Positions 15,823 through 25,178 of a stretch of DNA of 64,000 bases are shown here, one piece after another (position 1 is the stretch's first letter; every line of letters starts with the position of its first letter). The DNA comes from CAWHPS01 sp963831235 (GTDB lineage Bacteria > Fibrobacterota > OXYB2-FULL-49-7 > JAEUSG01). Location: positions 124,001 through 188,000 of the forward strand of contig CAWHPS010000059.1 of NCBI GenBank assembly GCA_963831235.1. The letters are read 5' to 3'. The position numbers and the translations under genes are program-made. Under the pieces are notes generated by a model. That model did not search any database. It saw only the letters and a list, made by a program, of their open reading frames with translations, and was not told the origin of the DNA.

Positions 15823-16923
15823 CTATTTGATATACTCCAACACTGAATCCGCAACATACTTTAAAGCATCAGAGGTAATCTCTGGATAAACAGGCAGTGC
15901 AAGCGATGTTTTAGCTGCTTGCTCAGAAACCGGCATATCCCCCTGCTTACCTCCCAGATAAGAAAAGCATTCCTGCAAATGTAAAGGCAGAGGATAGTAC
16001 ACTTCGCAGCCAATACCCTTTCCATTTAGATGCTTGATAAGCCCATCCCGCTCTTCTACTTGAATAACATACTGATTGTAAATAGTCGTGTTTTCTTTTC
16101 GAATCACTGGAGCTTTGACCCCTGTGTTTTTGAAGCGCGAATCATAATAAGCAGCATTTTGCCGCCTCTTTTCGCTCCACGAACCAAGATACTTCAGTTT
16201 TACTGAGAGCGGTGCGGCCTGTATTGCATCAAGCCTGAAATTGCCGCCGATAAATTTGTGGAAGTATTTGGGCTCAGCCCCATGGTTCCTTAAAAGCTTC
16301 ATAAACTTATACAGGGATTCGTCATTTGTGACGACCATCCCGCCATCGCCGAAACCGCCTAGGTTTTTCGATGGGAAAAAAGATAATGTTCCAACATCAC
16401 CCATTGTACAAACCGGCTTGCCTTTGTAGAGCGCCCCTATAGCCTGTGCACCGTCTTCAATAACCTTTATTTTCCTTGATCGTGCAATTTCCAGTATGGG
16501 ATCCATATCTGCGGACTGTCCGAAAAGGTGGACAGGAATTATGGCTTTTGTCTTCTTTGTAATCTTTGCTTCGATTTTAGCCGGATCTATATTAAATGTA
16601 TCTTCACAGATATCCGCAAATATAGCTGTGGCACCAACCCGGGCAATACTTCCGGCAGTTGCAAAAAAAGTATAGGGGGATGTAATAACTTCATCACCCT
16701 TGCCGATATTCAGACCCATAAGCGCAAGCAAGAGCGCATCAGTTCCAGAAGAAACCCCTAGCGTAAAAGAGCTGTTTAAATACTTTCCCACTTCTTTTTC
16801 CAAGGCTTCAACCTTGGGCCCCATAATAAAATGCTGGGACTCGACTACCTCCATAATTGAGCGATCAATTTCAGGCTTAATTGTGTTATATTGCGCTTTG
16901 AGATCTAGTAAGGGAACTTTCAT
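15823..16923 (-). CDS. DegT/DnrJ aminotransferase, WbpE-like
   Basis: A 366-residue PLP-dependent sugar aminotransferase. Key motifs are SSGTDALLLALM, GDEVITSPYTFFAT, VIEDGAQAIGA (Asp that pairs with the PLP ring nitrogen) and SFFPSKNLGGFGDGGM (Schiff-base Lys). The end EVYYPLPLHLQECF is typical of WbpE/WlbC-type enzymes that aminate UDP-3-keto-GlcNAcA. Pairing with the WlbA/WbpB-like dehydrogenase upstream supports a 3-amino uronic acid pathway. I start it at 16923, where AGGAG precedes the ATG; an upstream ATG would read through repeat DNA. Confidence 0.82.
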   Translation of the reverse strand: MKVPLLDLKAQYNTIKPEIDRSIMEVVESQHFIMGPKVEALEKEVGKYLNSSFTLGVSSGTDALLLALMGLNIGKGDEVITSPYTFFATAGSIARVGATAIFADICEDTFNIDPAKIEAKITKKTKAIIPVHLFGQSADMDPILEIARSRKIKVIEDGAQAIGALYKGKPVCTMGDVGTLSFFPSKNLGGFGDGGMVVTNDESLYKFMKLLRNHGAEPKYFHKFIGGNFRLDAIQAAPLSVKLKYLGSWSEKRRQNAAYYDSRFKNTGVKAPVIRKENTTIYNQYVIQVEERDGLIKHLNGKGIGCEVYYPLPLHLQECFSYLGGKQGDMPVSEQAAKTSLALPVYPEITSDALKYVADSVLEYIK

Positions 16924-16970
16924 AATTTCGCTCCTGACATTGGTGAAAGAATCATAAGGCACAACAGAAA

Positions 16971-17184
16971 CCCATCCCCCCGACCCCCTTCCCTTTTTCT
17001 TGAGGGAAAAATGGAAGGGGGAGTTAAGATTGAAACACAATTAAGAAAAATCTTGTTGCATTTTTCAGAACCCTTCCCTTTTTCTTTCAAGAAAAAGGGA
17101 AGGGCAGGGATGGGTTTGGCAATTTGATAAAAATTCCTTTTATCCAACATATTGTATATATCTATTAAAAAAGGACGATGCCCC
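16971..17184. repeat. Palindromic interspersed repeat, copy 1
   Basis: About 214 bp between the aminotransferase and oxidoreductase genes. It contains two hairpins: one built on CCCCCTTCC...GGAAGGGGG (16983-17021) and a near-perfect one, CCCTTCCCTTTTTCTT/AAGAAAAAGGGAAGGG, around 17071-17104. Outer CCCATCCC/GGGATGGG arms enclose both. A second, highly similar copy is at 57461-58016. Apparent reading frames here are shadows. Confidence 0.9.
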
Positions 17185-17186
17185 AA

Positions 17187-18218
17187 TTATAAATCTAATG
17201 GTATAGATATCCGCCGACCTTCTTTCGCGGATTTGTATATAGCGAGAATAAGTTCCAAAGACTTCCGACCTGACCGGCCATCAGTATCAGGCTCTGCGCG
17301 ACCCATGAGTACATTAATCACATTTTGATAATACCCTTGGTGACCAAATCCATATACATTAGGAGGATTGTAATTTGATGTTTTTACTATTGCATCATCA
17401 TCATCATACTCCGCGAACTTCCAATAATCGAAACGATTGATTGCTATGCCACCTACTTTTACCGTTCCCTTTTCGCCCAAGATAGTAATCGAACCTTCCA
17501 TGTTTTGGGGATAGACGAGCATTGTTACTGTCATGCTTCCGATGGCGCCGTTTCGAAACTTCATGACAACAGAACCAGAATCCTCAGTCTCGATTTTACG
17601 CCCCAGTGTTGCAGTCATAGCCATGACACTGTCCACCGGCCCTGCAAGCCACTGGAGTGTGTCAACATAATGGCTGGCCTGGTTCATGAAAGCGCCTCCG
17701 TCAAACTCCCATGTACCGCGCCATTTGGCTTGATCGTAATATTCCTGGGGCCTGCTCCACAATACATTTGACTGCACCATGAAGATTCGGCCAAAACGTC
17801 CTTTATCAATGGCTCTTTTAAGGAGCTGTATAGTAGCGTTAAGGCGATTTTGCTTAACAACAAATAGCCTGACTTTCATTTCGTCACAGGCATCAATAAG
17901 CGCATCAACGTCTTTCAGAGATATACCCATGGGTTTTTCACATATAACATGCTTACCGGCTTTTGCAGCCATAATACCATGTTTGGGGTGGAGACCTGAT
18001 GGGGTACAGATGGAAATTGTGTTGATGTCCGTGCGTTCCAGCATTTTTGCGTAGTCTGTATAAGCTTCAGCACCGCATTTCTTTGCAGCTTCATCAGCCC
18101 GTTCTTTTATCGGATCGCATACGGCCACAAGTTTTGCTTCGGGTAGTTTTGATATGGCGTCAATGTGATTGACAGAGATGCGACCGCAACCGATAAGACC
18201 GATTCGTATGTTATCCAT
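17187..18218 (-). CDS. Gfo/Idh/MocA dehydrogenase, WlbA/WbpB-like
   Basis: A 343-residue NAD-dependent sugar dehydrogenase. The Rossmann motif is GLIGCGRISVNHI (7-19) and the EKP motif is VICEKPMG (~95). The central part has VVKQNRLNATIQLLKRAI, VLWSRPQEYYDQAKWRGTWE and DGGAFMNQASHYVD, close to WlbA/WbpB, which oxidise the 3-hydroxyl of UDP-GlcNAc uronic acid. The adjoining aminotransferase would act next. The 6-dehydrogenase making the uronic acid is not in this window. A degraded copy of its start lies at 12784-12913. Confidence 0.85.
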   Translation of the reverse strand: MDNIRIGLIGCGRISVNHIDAISKLPEAKLVAVCDPIKERADEAAKKCGAEAYTDYAKMLERTDINTISICTPSGLHPKHGIMAAKAGKHVICEKPMGISLKDVDALIDACDEMKVRLFVVKQNRLNATIQLLKRAIDKGRFGRIFMVQSNVLWSRPQEYYDQAKWRGTWEFDGGAFMNQASHYVDTLQWLAGPVDSVMAMTATLGRKIETEDSGSVVMKFRNGAIGSMTVTMLVYPQNMEGSITILGEKGTVKVGGIAINRFDYWKFAEYDDDDAIVKTSNYNPPNVYGFGHQGYYQNVINVLMGRAEPDTDGRSGRKSLELILAIYKSAKEGRRISIPLDL

Positions 18219-18330
18219 GAAATTCTCCTTACCGAACCCATATTTTCTTTCTTTTTTCTTGAAAGGAAAAAGGGTTATAAATTTGTCATAATACTTGAAT
18301 CTATGATATTCTATTTTAAAGCTTTAATAT

Positions 18331-18362
18331 ACTTAATTCATTATTTTAGCTTCAAATAAAGC
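18331..18362. repeat. 32-bp exact repeat, second copy
   Basis: Identical to 12996-13027. It lies in the divergent region between the oxidoreductase and gmd, and marks the intact copy of the duplicated block. Confidence 0.85.
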
Positions 18363-18526
18363 TAGCATGAAACCATATTGTATTGACTCAATGCTAATTA
18401 AATCATAAAATGAGCTGGGTTTTAATTGATTCTTATTATCTTTGATACTTATATTTCTAAAGAATTAGGGGCTTCAATTGTTATTGTATTAATTCCAAAA
18501 CAAGGCCAGTTGAGAAACATATTGAA

Positions 18527-19507
18527 ATGAAGAAGAAAGCTCTTATTACCGGTATTGCAGGCCAAGACGGTTCCTATCTTGCCGAACTGCTTTTATCCAA
18601 AGGTTATGAAGTTCATGGCATTGAAAAGATGTCAGCCTTTGAGGACAATTCGCCTGGGCTTGTTAATATCCAGCACATCAAGGATCAGATAACCCTTCAT
18701 GCCTGTGACATTGAAAACCAGTTGGCGCTTTATAAAATCATCGGCCAAGTTACTCCGGATGAATGCTACCATCTTGCAGCCTATAGTTTCGTAAGTTATT
18801 CCTTTGAGGATGAATTTTCAATCATTAATGCCAATCTACATGGGACGCATTGTGTCCTTGCTGCGTTAAAAGAATTAACCCCTAAATGTCGCATCTATAA
18901 TGCGGGTTCAAGTGAAATGTTCGGCGTTGTGGATCATTCGCCACAGGACGAATCAACACCATTTAATCCACGATCCATTTATGGCATATCAAAGCTGGCC
19001 GGGTATCATCTGCTCAAGAACTATCGCAGACAGCATAACCTGTTCGGTTGCACAGGAATCATGTACAATCATGAATCTCCCCGGCGCGGGCATTCATTTT
19101 TGCCACGGAAGGTCAGTTTGTCGGTCGCAAAGATAAAACTGGGGTTGCAGGACAAACTACGACTTGGAAATCTCGATGCCGTCCGCGACTGGGGATATGC
19201 ACCGGATTATGTTGAGGCCATGTGGCTTATGCTTCAGCAGGAAAAGGCTGATGATTATGTGATTGCAACAGGAGAACTGCATTCGGTTAAGGAACTAGTG
19301 GAAATTGCATTTAATTATGTAAAGCTTGACTATCGGGATTATTTGGAGATCGATAAACAATATTACAGGGCATCAGATGCAACTCCTCTATGCGGTAACA
19401 ATACTAAAGCACAAAAACAGTTAAACTGGCGGCCAAAGAAGGATTTTAAAGAAATAATTGAAGATATGATTGAAAAAGACATCCAATCGCTTGGGAAAAA
19501 GACATAA
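18527..19507 (+). CDS. gmd: GDP-mannose 4,6-dehydratase
   Basis: A 326-residue extended short-chain dehydrogenase. The cofactor loop is GIAGQDGSYLAELL (9-22). The catalytic residues are in AGSSEMFG and YGISKLAGYH. MYNHESPRRG and GNLDAVRDWGYAPDYVEAMW are the signature of GMD. It converts GDP-mannose to GDP-4-keto-6-deoxymannose, the precursor of perosamine, fucose and rhamnose. A perosamine-synthase-like aminotransferase (28370-29488) offers the next step. It is slightly shorter than typical enterobacterial GMD (~370), like many group B forms. Confidence 0.92.
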   Translation: MKKKALITGIAGQDGSYLAELLLSKGYEVHGIEKMSAFEDNSPGLVNIQHIKDQITLHACDIENQLALYKIIGQVTPDECYHLAAYSFVSYSFEDEFSIINANLHGTHCVLAALKELTPKCRIYNAGSSEMFGVVDHSPQDESTPFNPRSIYGISKLAGYHLLKNYRRQHNLFGCTGIMYNHESPRRGHSFLPRKVSLSVAKIKLGLQDKLRLGNLDAVRDWGYAPDYVEAMWLMLQQEKADDYVIATGELHSVKELVEIAFNYVKLDYRDYLEIDKQYYRASDATPLCGNNTKAQKQLNWRPKKDFKEIIEDMIEKDIQSLGKKT

Positions 19508-19985
19508 AAACCCCAAAAAAGCATTAACCACAGGAATTATACAATGCTTGTATATTCCGTGATTTTAATATCACAGAAGGCAACAAATTAATAGTTTTCA
19601 TTTAAACCCACTTTTAATCGATCCGAATTTTCTGGATTAGAAAATAGTTTCTCAAAAATTATAAATTCAATGAAAATGATTGCACCCGGCAATGCCTACA
19701 TGCTGTTAAAAGCATTGCTAAACATTTGAAAAACTATGTATGTTATTATTATAATATATCGACTTAACCATAGAACAATAGGTCTTTTAAAAGGCATCTC
19801 AAGACCAAATAAATATTAAATGCAAATTATTATGAGAGCACATGCCTTTTACAATAATTCAATAAAATCATATTTTTTTTGATTTGATTGTGGAAATAAA
19901 ATTTATGCAGTTTATTTACAAAGATTATATAATAGTTTGAGCTTTTTGAAGGCATGTTAAATATTTTTATCCCTAAAAGACCAAA
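19508..19985. other. AT-rich non-coding gap
   Basis: About 480 bases with no convincing frame, no hairpin followed by a T run and no JUMPstart-like element. The low GC and the position before a co-directional glycosyltransferase suggest it holds that gene's promoter, but no clear -35/-10 pair stands out. Confidence 0.5.
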
Positions 19986-20927
19986 ATGATAGTTTTAAAC
20001 TCAAATTATAGCACTACAAAAATGTTACAGCAATACTCTGTTACGGATATTGAGAATGAATTAAAACAATCCAGAAATTCAAATAGCAGCTTTGAATCTG
20101 TTCTCTATCTACCCGAACACAGTGGGCGAAAAGGAGAAGGTGGCTTGCGAACAAAAGGGTACTTAAAACAAAATACTGAAGCCAAACCTCTAATTAGTGT
20201 AATAACAGTAGTATTTAACGGAGAAAAACACCTTGAAGAAACAATTAAGAGTGTTATCTACCAAACATATGAAAATATCGAATACATTATTATCGATGGC
20301 GGCTCCACAGATCGTTCAATTGAGATTATCCGGCAATACGAAGACAAAATTGACTATTGGGTAACCCAAAAGGATTTTGGCATTTACGATGCGATGAACA
20401 AGGGAATATCTCTAGCAAGAGGAGAATTGACAAATCTCTTAAATTCTGATGATTATTATGCCGATGATCATGTTATCACAAAAACTATTGAACATTTTAA
20501 ACCTGGCAATTCTATTCTTATTGCCGATACTCTTATCATTAATAATAATAAGAGTTCTGTTTTCATCTTTAATGGCAACATAAACAAGCTGTATTATCAA
20601 ATACCCTTTATGCATCCGAGTTGCTTTATACCTTTAGAGATTTATCGAAAAAAAGGGCTTTATAGCCTTAGTTATAAGGTGGCTTCTGATGTAGATTTAC
20701 TTATGAGGCTCATTTATAATGGGGTAACAATGCAAAAGCTTCCATTCATTGCGGTCGCGATGCGGCAAGAGGGGGCCAGCAACTCAAACTTTGTGGCGGG
20801 GCGGGTAGAATATGCAAATATTTTCTTTAACTATAGCCACAATAAAAGCTTGACGTTATATGGGCTAATCAAATCAGTCTTACTGTTTTATTTAAGCAAA
20901 ATGAAGAGGGCGATCTTCCATGGATAG
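19986..20927 (+). CDS. Family 2 glycosyltransferase
   Basis: A 313-residue GT-A enzyme. From about residue 70: ISVITVVFNGEKHLEETI, then IIIDGGSTDRSIEII (nucleotide-binding Asp) and NLLNSDDYYADD (DxD-like metal site), then MHPSCFIP. It resembles WfgD-type O-antigen transferases. A ~65-residue N-terminal extension contains GEGGLRTKGYLKQN, a conserved-looking leader seen in a subset of these enzymes. It overlaps the acyltransferase gene by 8 bases and is the first of a rightward four-gene run. Confidence 0.85.
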   Translation: MIVLNSNYSTTKMLQQYSVTDIENELKQSRNSNSSFESVLYLPEHSGRKGEGGLRTKGYLKQNTEAKPLISVITVVFNGEKHLEETIKSVIYQTYENIEYIIIDGGSTDRSIEIIRQYEDKIDYWVTQKDFGIYDAMNKGISLARGELTNLLNSDDYYADDHVITKTIEHFKPGNSILIADTLIINNNKSSVFIFNGNINKLYYQIPFMHPSCFIPLEIYRKKGLYSLSYKVASDVDLLMRLIYNGVTMQKLPFIAVAMRQEGASNSNFVAGRVEYANIFFNYSHNKSLTLYGLIKSVLLFYLSKMKRAIFHG

Positions 20928-21441
20928 CATAAAACTATTTATTTGGCGCTTGATCTTTAGGATTTGTCCCGGTTACCGGATAAGAAACTTCTACTTTTTT
21001 CATGTGTTAAAGAACCCTATAGGCAAGAAATCCTCGCTTCATCACGGGGTTGAACTCTATTGCGTCGGCGGCATAACAATCGGTGAATCTTCTACGATTA
21101 ATAAATATGTTGATATCGATGGAAGAGGAGGCCTATATATCGGAAATAACGCCAGCATTTCGGCCTATGTTAAAATCCTTACGGCAAGCCACGATCCAAA
21201 TAGTCCCAATTTTCAACAGATAACCAAACCAATTAAGATTGAAGACTATGTTTGGATTGGAACCGGGGCAATTATCCTGCCAGGAGTCACATTATGCCAA
21301 GGCTGCATCGTAGCAGCAGGCAGTATTGTTACCAAAAATGTCGAGTGCTATACCATTGTAGCTGGAAATCCAGCCCGGAAGATCGGAGAAAGAGCCAAGA
21401 ATCTCGCGTATTCGCCTTTTTGGCGTCCAATATTTCAGTAA
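20920..21441 (+). CDS. Left-handed beta-helix acyltransferase (WcaF-like)
   Basis: A 173-residue hexapeptide-repeat protein. Repeats such as IGESSTINKYVDIDGRG, IGNNASISAYVKI and WIGTGAIILPGVTL form the helix, and the conserved catalytic His is likely in ILTASHDPNSP. It ends VAGNPARKIGER. The family transfers acetyl groups from acetyl-CoA onto sugars of exopolysaccharide or O-antigen. The substrate is unknown. Confidence 0.83.
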   Translation: MDSIKLFIWRLIFRICPGYRIRNFYFFHVLKNPIGKKSSLHHGVELYCVGGITIGESSTINKYVDIDGRGGLYIGNNASISAYVKILTASHDPNSPNFQQITKPIKIEDYVWIGTGAIILPGVTLCQGCIVAAGSIVTKNVECYTIVAGNPARKIGERAKNLAYSPFWRPIFQ

Positions 21442-21452
21442 GCCATTTCGTC

Positions 21453-22839
21453 ATGAAAATAAAAAGATCCAGCATAGATAAAATGATGATCTTTTCTTTT
21501 ATTTGGTTGTGCTGTTTTGGGCAACCGAATGGGATCTATTTGATATTTCCTTTATTTAATGTCTTATTCTTGGCAGTGTTGTCCATTACGGCCCTTTATT
21601 TTTTAATGATCAATGATTTCTTTGTCAACATCTATATATTAATGCAAAGCGTAAGCAAATACCTAATTGCTTTCCTCCTTTTTTCAGGGTTATCATTGCT
21701 GTATTCTCTTGATATGCTTTTTGCATTCCGGCTTTTGCTCTCCTGTTATATTAAAATAATTATATTCTTATTACTTCTATTTGCAGCTTCAAGGACATAT
21801 CAAATAAACCTTCTGGTAGCCAGCGCGCTTAGGTGGGCAGGCGCCTTTTTTTCTATAATCTCCATTGTTTTATTTGTTAGGATTGTTTGGTTTGGTTTGC
21901 AACCAAGCGGAGAGATAGGGACCGTAGAAATTGGAGGCGGCCTAAACTATGACCAACAGCTTCTATCGTATGGACTACTTGGTTTCGTACGAGCACAAAC
22001 ATCCTTTCTTGATTCTTGTCTTTCCGCGCATGCAGAGCTATTTTGTTGAGCCTGGTTATTTTGGCTTTTTCTTGGAGTTATCCCTATTTTCGACGATATA
22101 CTTGAAGAACATTTCCGAATCTTTAAATAAAAATCTGCGATTTTATTTTAGTTCCGTATTCCTGCAGCTAACTGCAATTGCTTTAACATTGTCACTCGGC
22201 ACAATCTTGTGCTGCTTGGTAGGCTTTGTGATGTACTTAGTTTGCAGCGGAAGACTCAAAAGGATCGTTTTCAATCCCACCAAGCTCTTTTTTTATTCGC
22301 TCATTTTTATCCCAGTCATAATGGGTTTACTTAATACCGATCTAAAAGAAAACCCGATAATCAAAATTATTTTTCTTGAAAGATTCCAAACAAATTATGG
22401 GAACAGTTCAGTAGACACCAGAACAGACGCTTTTTCATCAGGAATTGAATTAATTAAGCAAAGGCCTATTAGCGGTTGGGGGTTTGGTCAAGTTCGAATT
22501 GCTCTAAACGGAATGGGGCTTAACAATTCAATATTGACTGTCTTTGCAGAATTGGGTATAATTGGATTAATACTTTATTTATTATTCCTGTTTAATATTA
22601 TTAAAAAAATTCACCTATCATCCAAGTTGAGTCGACCACGTGGGACAGCCATAACCGATGCAACATCCATCATAGGGGCTATGATGTCTTCATTAACACT
22701 GCACACTTTCATTATAGATGCATCTTGGTCCTTTATTTATTGGCTCGGAATAACCCTGACTTTTCTACATTTCAAATATCTTTCCGAAAGCATTTCAACA
22801 ATAAGAAACCAACCATCGCATTTAATCAGTCCAATATGA
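21453..22839 (+). pseudogene. wzy: O-antigen polymerase (Wzy-like), split by a frameshift
   Basis: Two overlapping frames together make one polytopic membrane protein of ~460 residues. The first (from ATG 21453) has about six transmembrane helices and stops at 22049. The second, open from 21946 to 22839, contains FPRMQSYFVEPGYFGFFLEL and RPISGWGFGQVR, characteristic of Wzy/WaaL-type polymerases. The change of frame lies between 21946 and 22047. Either the polymerase is broken or the sequence has an indel. A locus with Wzx and Wzz needs a Wzy, and no other candidate is in the window. Confidence 0.8.
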
Positions 22840-23960
22840 GTAAAATCAATCTGATTCTTCTTGCACCTTCAGACAAATACAAGTCCGGAATTGCATCTTA
22901 TACGGATAACCTGGAACAAATACTTTCAAAATACCTATCTAAAGAAGTAAAGGTCATCCGGGTAACCAGCAAAAGCTATTTGACAACAATCGTGAATACT
23001 AAAGGTAACTTTGTTGTTTTGGCTCAAATGGGTTCAAATGATGGGGAAATATTTCAGGTGCTTCTAAGACAAACAGAGCAACACATTTATAGAATCATTG
23101 AACTCCATGATCCTGAATATTTTGTTCTTTCGTATTCGAAGCATCTCCAAACATTTTCAAAATGGTTCTTGGGTAGAGTATACCGAAGAGTCATTCATAA
23201 GATTGCCAGCAATTATTATATTAAAAAATTGATTAGACAACACGACATTTTAGTCTGCAAGACAGCAATTGGCTCAATAAATCTAGGAGCAAGAATGGCA
23301 AATTTGGGAATTAAGATTCCAATCTGCTACATAGACCTGCCAAACTATTTAGACCCACCAATTAAGCCAAGAATTTCAAAACAAAATACATCATGCCTTG
23401 GCTTTTTTGGCTATATTCACCCTAACAAAGGAATACATATCCTGATTGAATCAGCAATTGCACTAGCAAAATGCAAAGGGATCGAATCCGTACCTTCCAT
23501 CTCAATTCGAGGAGCAGTATCGACTGAAAACCATAAAAAATATCTTCAGAATCTAAAACATAAAATTTACATGGCCGGATTACAGGATAAAGTTACATTC
23601 GGTGATTTTATTTCACCCGAAGAACTTCCAGAATTTGTATCGCACCTTACAGCTATGGTTCTTCCCTACACAGACAAAAACAGAATTTCCGCCAGCGGCC
23701 CACTTATCTGGGCGCGAACCTGCGGAATCCCCGTTATCGCACATAGAACCGCCGCCTTTGAAAGCACAATTCAGCATAATATTGACGGGCTCTTGATTCC
23801 TATGAATGATATAAACGCATGGGCTTCAGTAATGGAAGAGATTGCGACCCAACCCAATTGGGGAAGAAAGCTTTATGAAGGATTAATCTGTCGGCAACAG
23901 GCAACATCGTGGAAGGCAACCGCAGACAAATATTCCTCTCTGATTATGGGCGAAAGATAG
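22836..23960 (+). CDS. GT4-family glycosyltransferase
   Basis: A 374-residue GT-B enzyme. SGIASYTDNLEQIL is the N-terminal acceptor-site glycine region. LGFFGYIHPNKGIHILIESA marks the start of the second Rossmann domain, and VLPYTDKNRISASGPLIWA with GIPVIAHRTAAFE replaces the usual E-x7-E region. The start is ATG 22836, overlapping the stop of the polymerase frame as ATGA; the longer frame would extend into wzy. Confidence 0.82.
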   Translation: MSKINLILLAPSDKYKSGIASYTDNLEQILSKYLSKEVKVIRVTSKSYLTTIVNTKGNFVVLAQMGSNDGEIFQVLLRQTEQHIYRIIELHDPEYFVLSYSKHLQTFSKWFLGRVYRRVIHKIASNYYIKKLIRQHDILVCKTAIGSINLGARMANLGIKIPICYIDLPNYLDPPIKPRISKQNTSCLGFFGYIHPNKGIHILIESAIALAKCKGIESVPSISIRGAVSTENHKKYLQNLKHKIYMAGLQDKVTFGDFISPEELPEFVSHLTAMVLPYTDKNRISASGPLIWARTCGIPVIAHRTAAFESTIQHNIDGLLIPMNDINAWASVMEEIATQPNWGRKLYEGLICRQQATSWKATADKYSSLIMGER

Positions 23961-24047
23961 AGTGATAAGCCCTTGTCACGACACCATGTTTGCTGCCAGT
24001 TTTTCATATTTTTTTAAAACATGGTAGCGGGCCCAATGATGGGCATT

Positions 24048-25178
24048 CTAACCTGCTAAACCTTGATAAACATCTGTGAGTAACCGTACCATTTGAAGAG
24101 GGGTAAAGTTCTCTTTAACCCAAGCATGAGCATTTTCTGAATATTCTTTACGTAGCGCATCATCATTTAGCAATCTGTTTATCGCAGAGCCAAAGTCTTT
24201 AGCGTTTCGATTCAGCACGACAAATCCAGTATGGTTATTTTTATTTACCCAATTGATGCCAGACTCTGGCAAATTAAAAGTTACCGCAGGCGTAAAACAA
24301 TAAAGGGCCTCCGCTAAAGCAACTCCAAATGCCTCATTTTTTGTAATCGATGGGAAAGCAAACACATCAGCCAAATGAAAATGGCATTTTGTTTCCTTAT
24401 TGGACAATCTCCCCAAAAATCTAATACAATTGTTATCCTTGGCCCTTTCTTTTAATGATTTTGTTAGCCTTCCAGTTCCCGCGATTAAAACCAGACAATC
24501 TGAAGCGATATACTTGGCCCCATCAATTAAGTATTCGATACCTTTATAGGACACATGCCTTCCCAGAAAGAAAACAATTCTTTTGTTCGCATACCTTATC
24601 CTAAGCGCCTCAACCAGACTTCGATCCGTATCGTCAAGCACAAGTTTTTTTTCATTAATCGAATTTTGTACGACCCTTGACTTATGCTGATACGGGGATA
24701 GGGGAGCAGAATGTTCGAGATACTGCCGACTCGTGGCGATTATAACATCCGCCCTCTTCAGAAGGAGCGTTTCCAAGGGACGAAAAAAGAAATAAAGATT
24801 TCTTTGCTCAATAATATCTGAGTGCCAGTGCAAAACCAATTTGATCGTCTTAGGAATAAAGCATAACTGCAAACAAGTGCTCGCCAGGGGATTAGGCCAA
24901 TGCAAATGAATTATATCAGGCTTAAAAGTTAAGATAATTTTTTTAAGCTCAAAGTAAAAGCTAAGGGAAACGGGTTGACTAGCGAATTTAAACAAGCAGC
25001 CAACACGCAACACATTGATACCATCAACGCAATCAAATATCGACTCTAGGCCATCGTTAAAACAAATAATTTGTTGGCGATACTTATTATTCATGCCGTT
25101 AACAATTCCATAAACCACATCTTCTATACCCCCAACGTGTGGCGGGTAATACTTTGATATATGCAGTATTTTTTTCAT
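24048..25178 (-). CDS. GT4-family glycosyltransferase
   Basis: A 376-residue retaining GT-B transferase. PPHVGGIEDVVYGI is the glycine-rich acceptor loop, FFLGRHVSYKGIEYLIDGA opens the donor domain, and FPSITKNEAFGVALAEAL contains the E-x7-E nucleotide-sugar motif. It overlaps the gene upstream by an ATGA and is the last of a leftward run. Sugar specificity is not readable. Confidence 0.87.
   Translation of the reverse strand: MKKILHISKYYPPHVGGIEDVVYGIVNGMNNKYRQQIICFNDGLESIFDCVDGINVLRVGCLFKFASQPVSLSFYFELKKIILTFKPDIIHLHWPNPLASTCLQLCFIPKTIKLVLHWHSDIIEQRNLYFFFRPLETLLLKRADVIIATSRQYLEHSAPLSPYQHKSRVVQNSINEKKLVLDDTDRSLVEALRIRYANKRIVFFLGRHVSYKGIEYLIDGAKYIASDCLVLIAGTGRLTKSLKERAKDNNCIRFLGRLSNKETKCHFHLADVFAFPSITKNEAFGVALAEALYCFTPAVTFNLPESGINWVNKNNHTGFVVLNRNAKDFGSAINRLLNDDALRKEYSENAHAWVKENFTPLQMVRLLTDVYQGLAG

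Noticed and set aside
16920..17186. 88-codon frame in the intergenic repeat
   Set aside because: The frame is produced by the hairpin repeat, recurs at 57795-57998, and has a composition set by the palindromes.
19508..19985. JUMPstart/ops element upstream of the glycosyltransferase run
   Set aside because: No GGCGGTAG-like ops core or similar motif was found in the gap.
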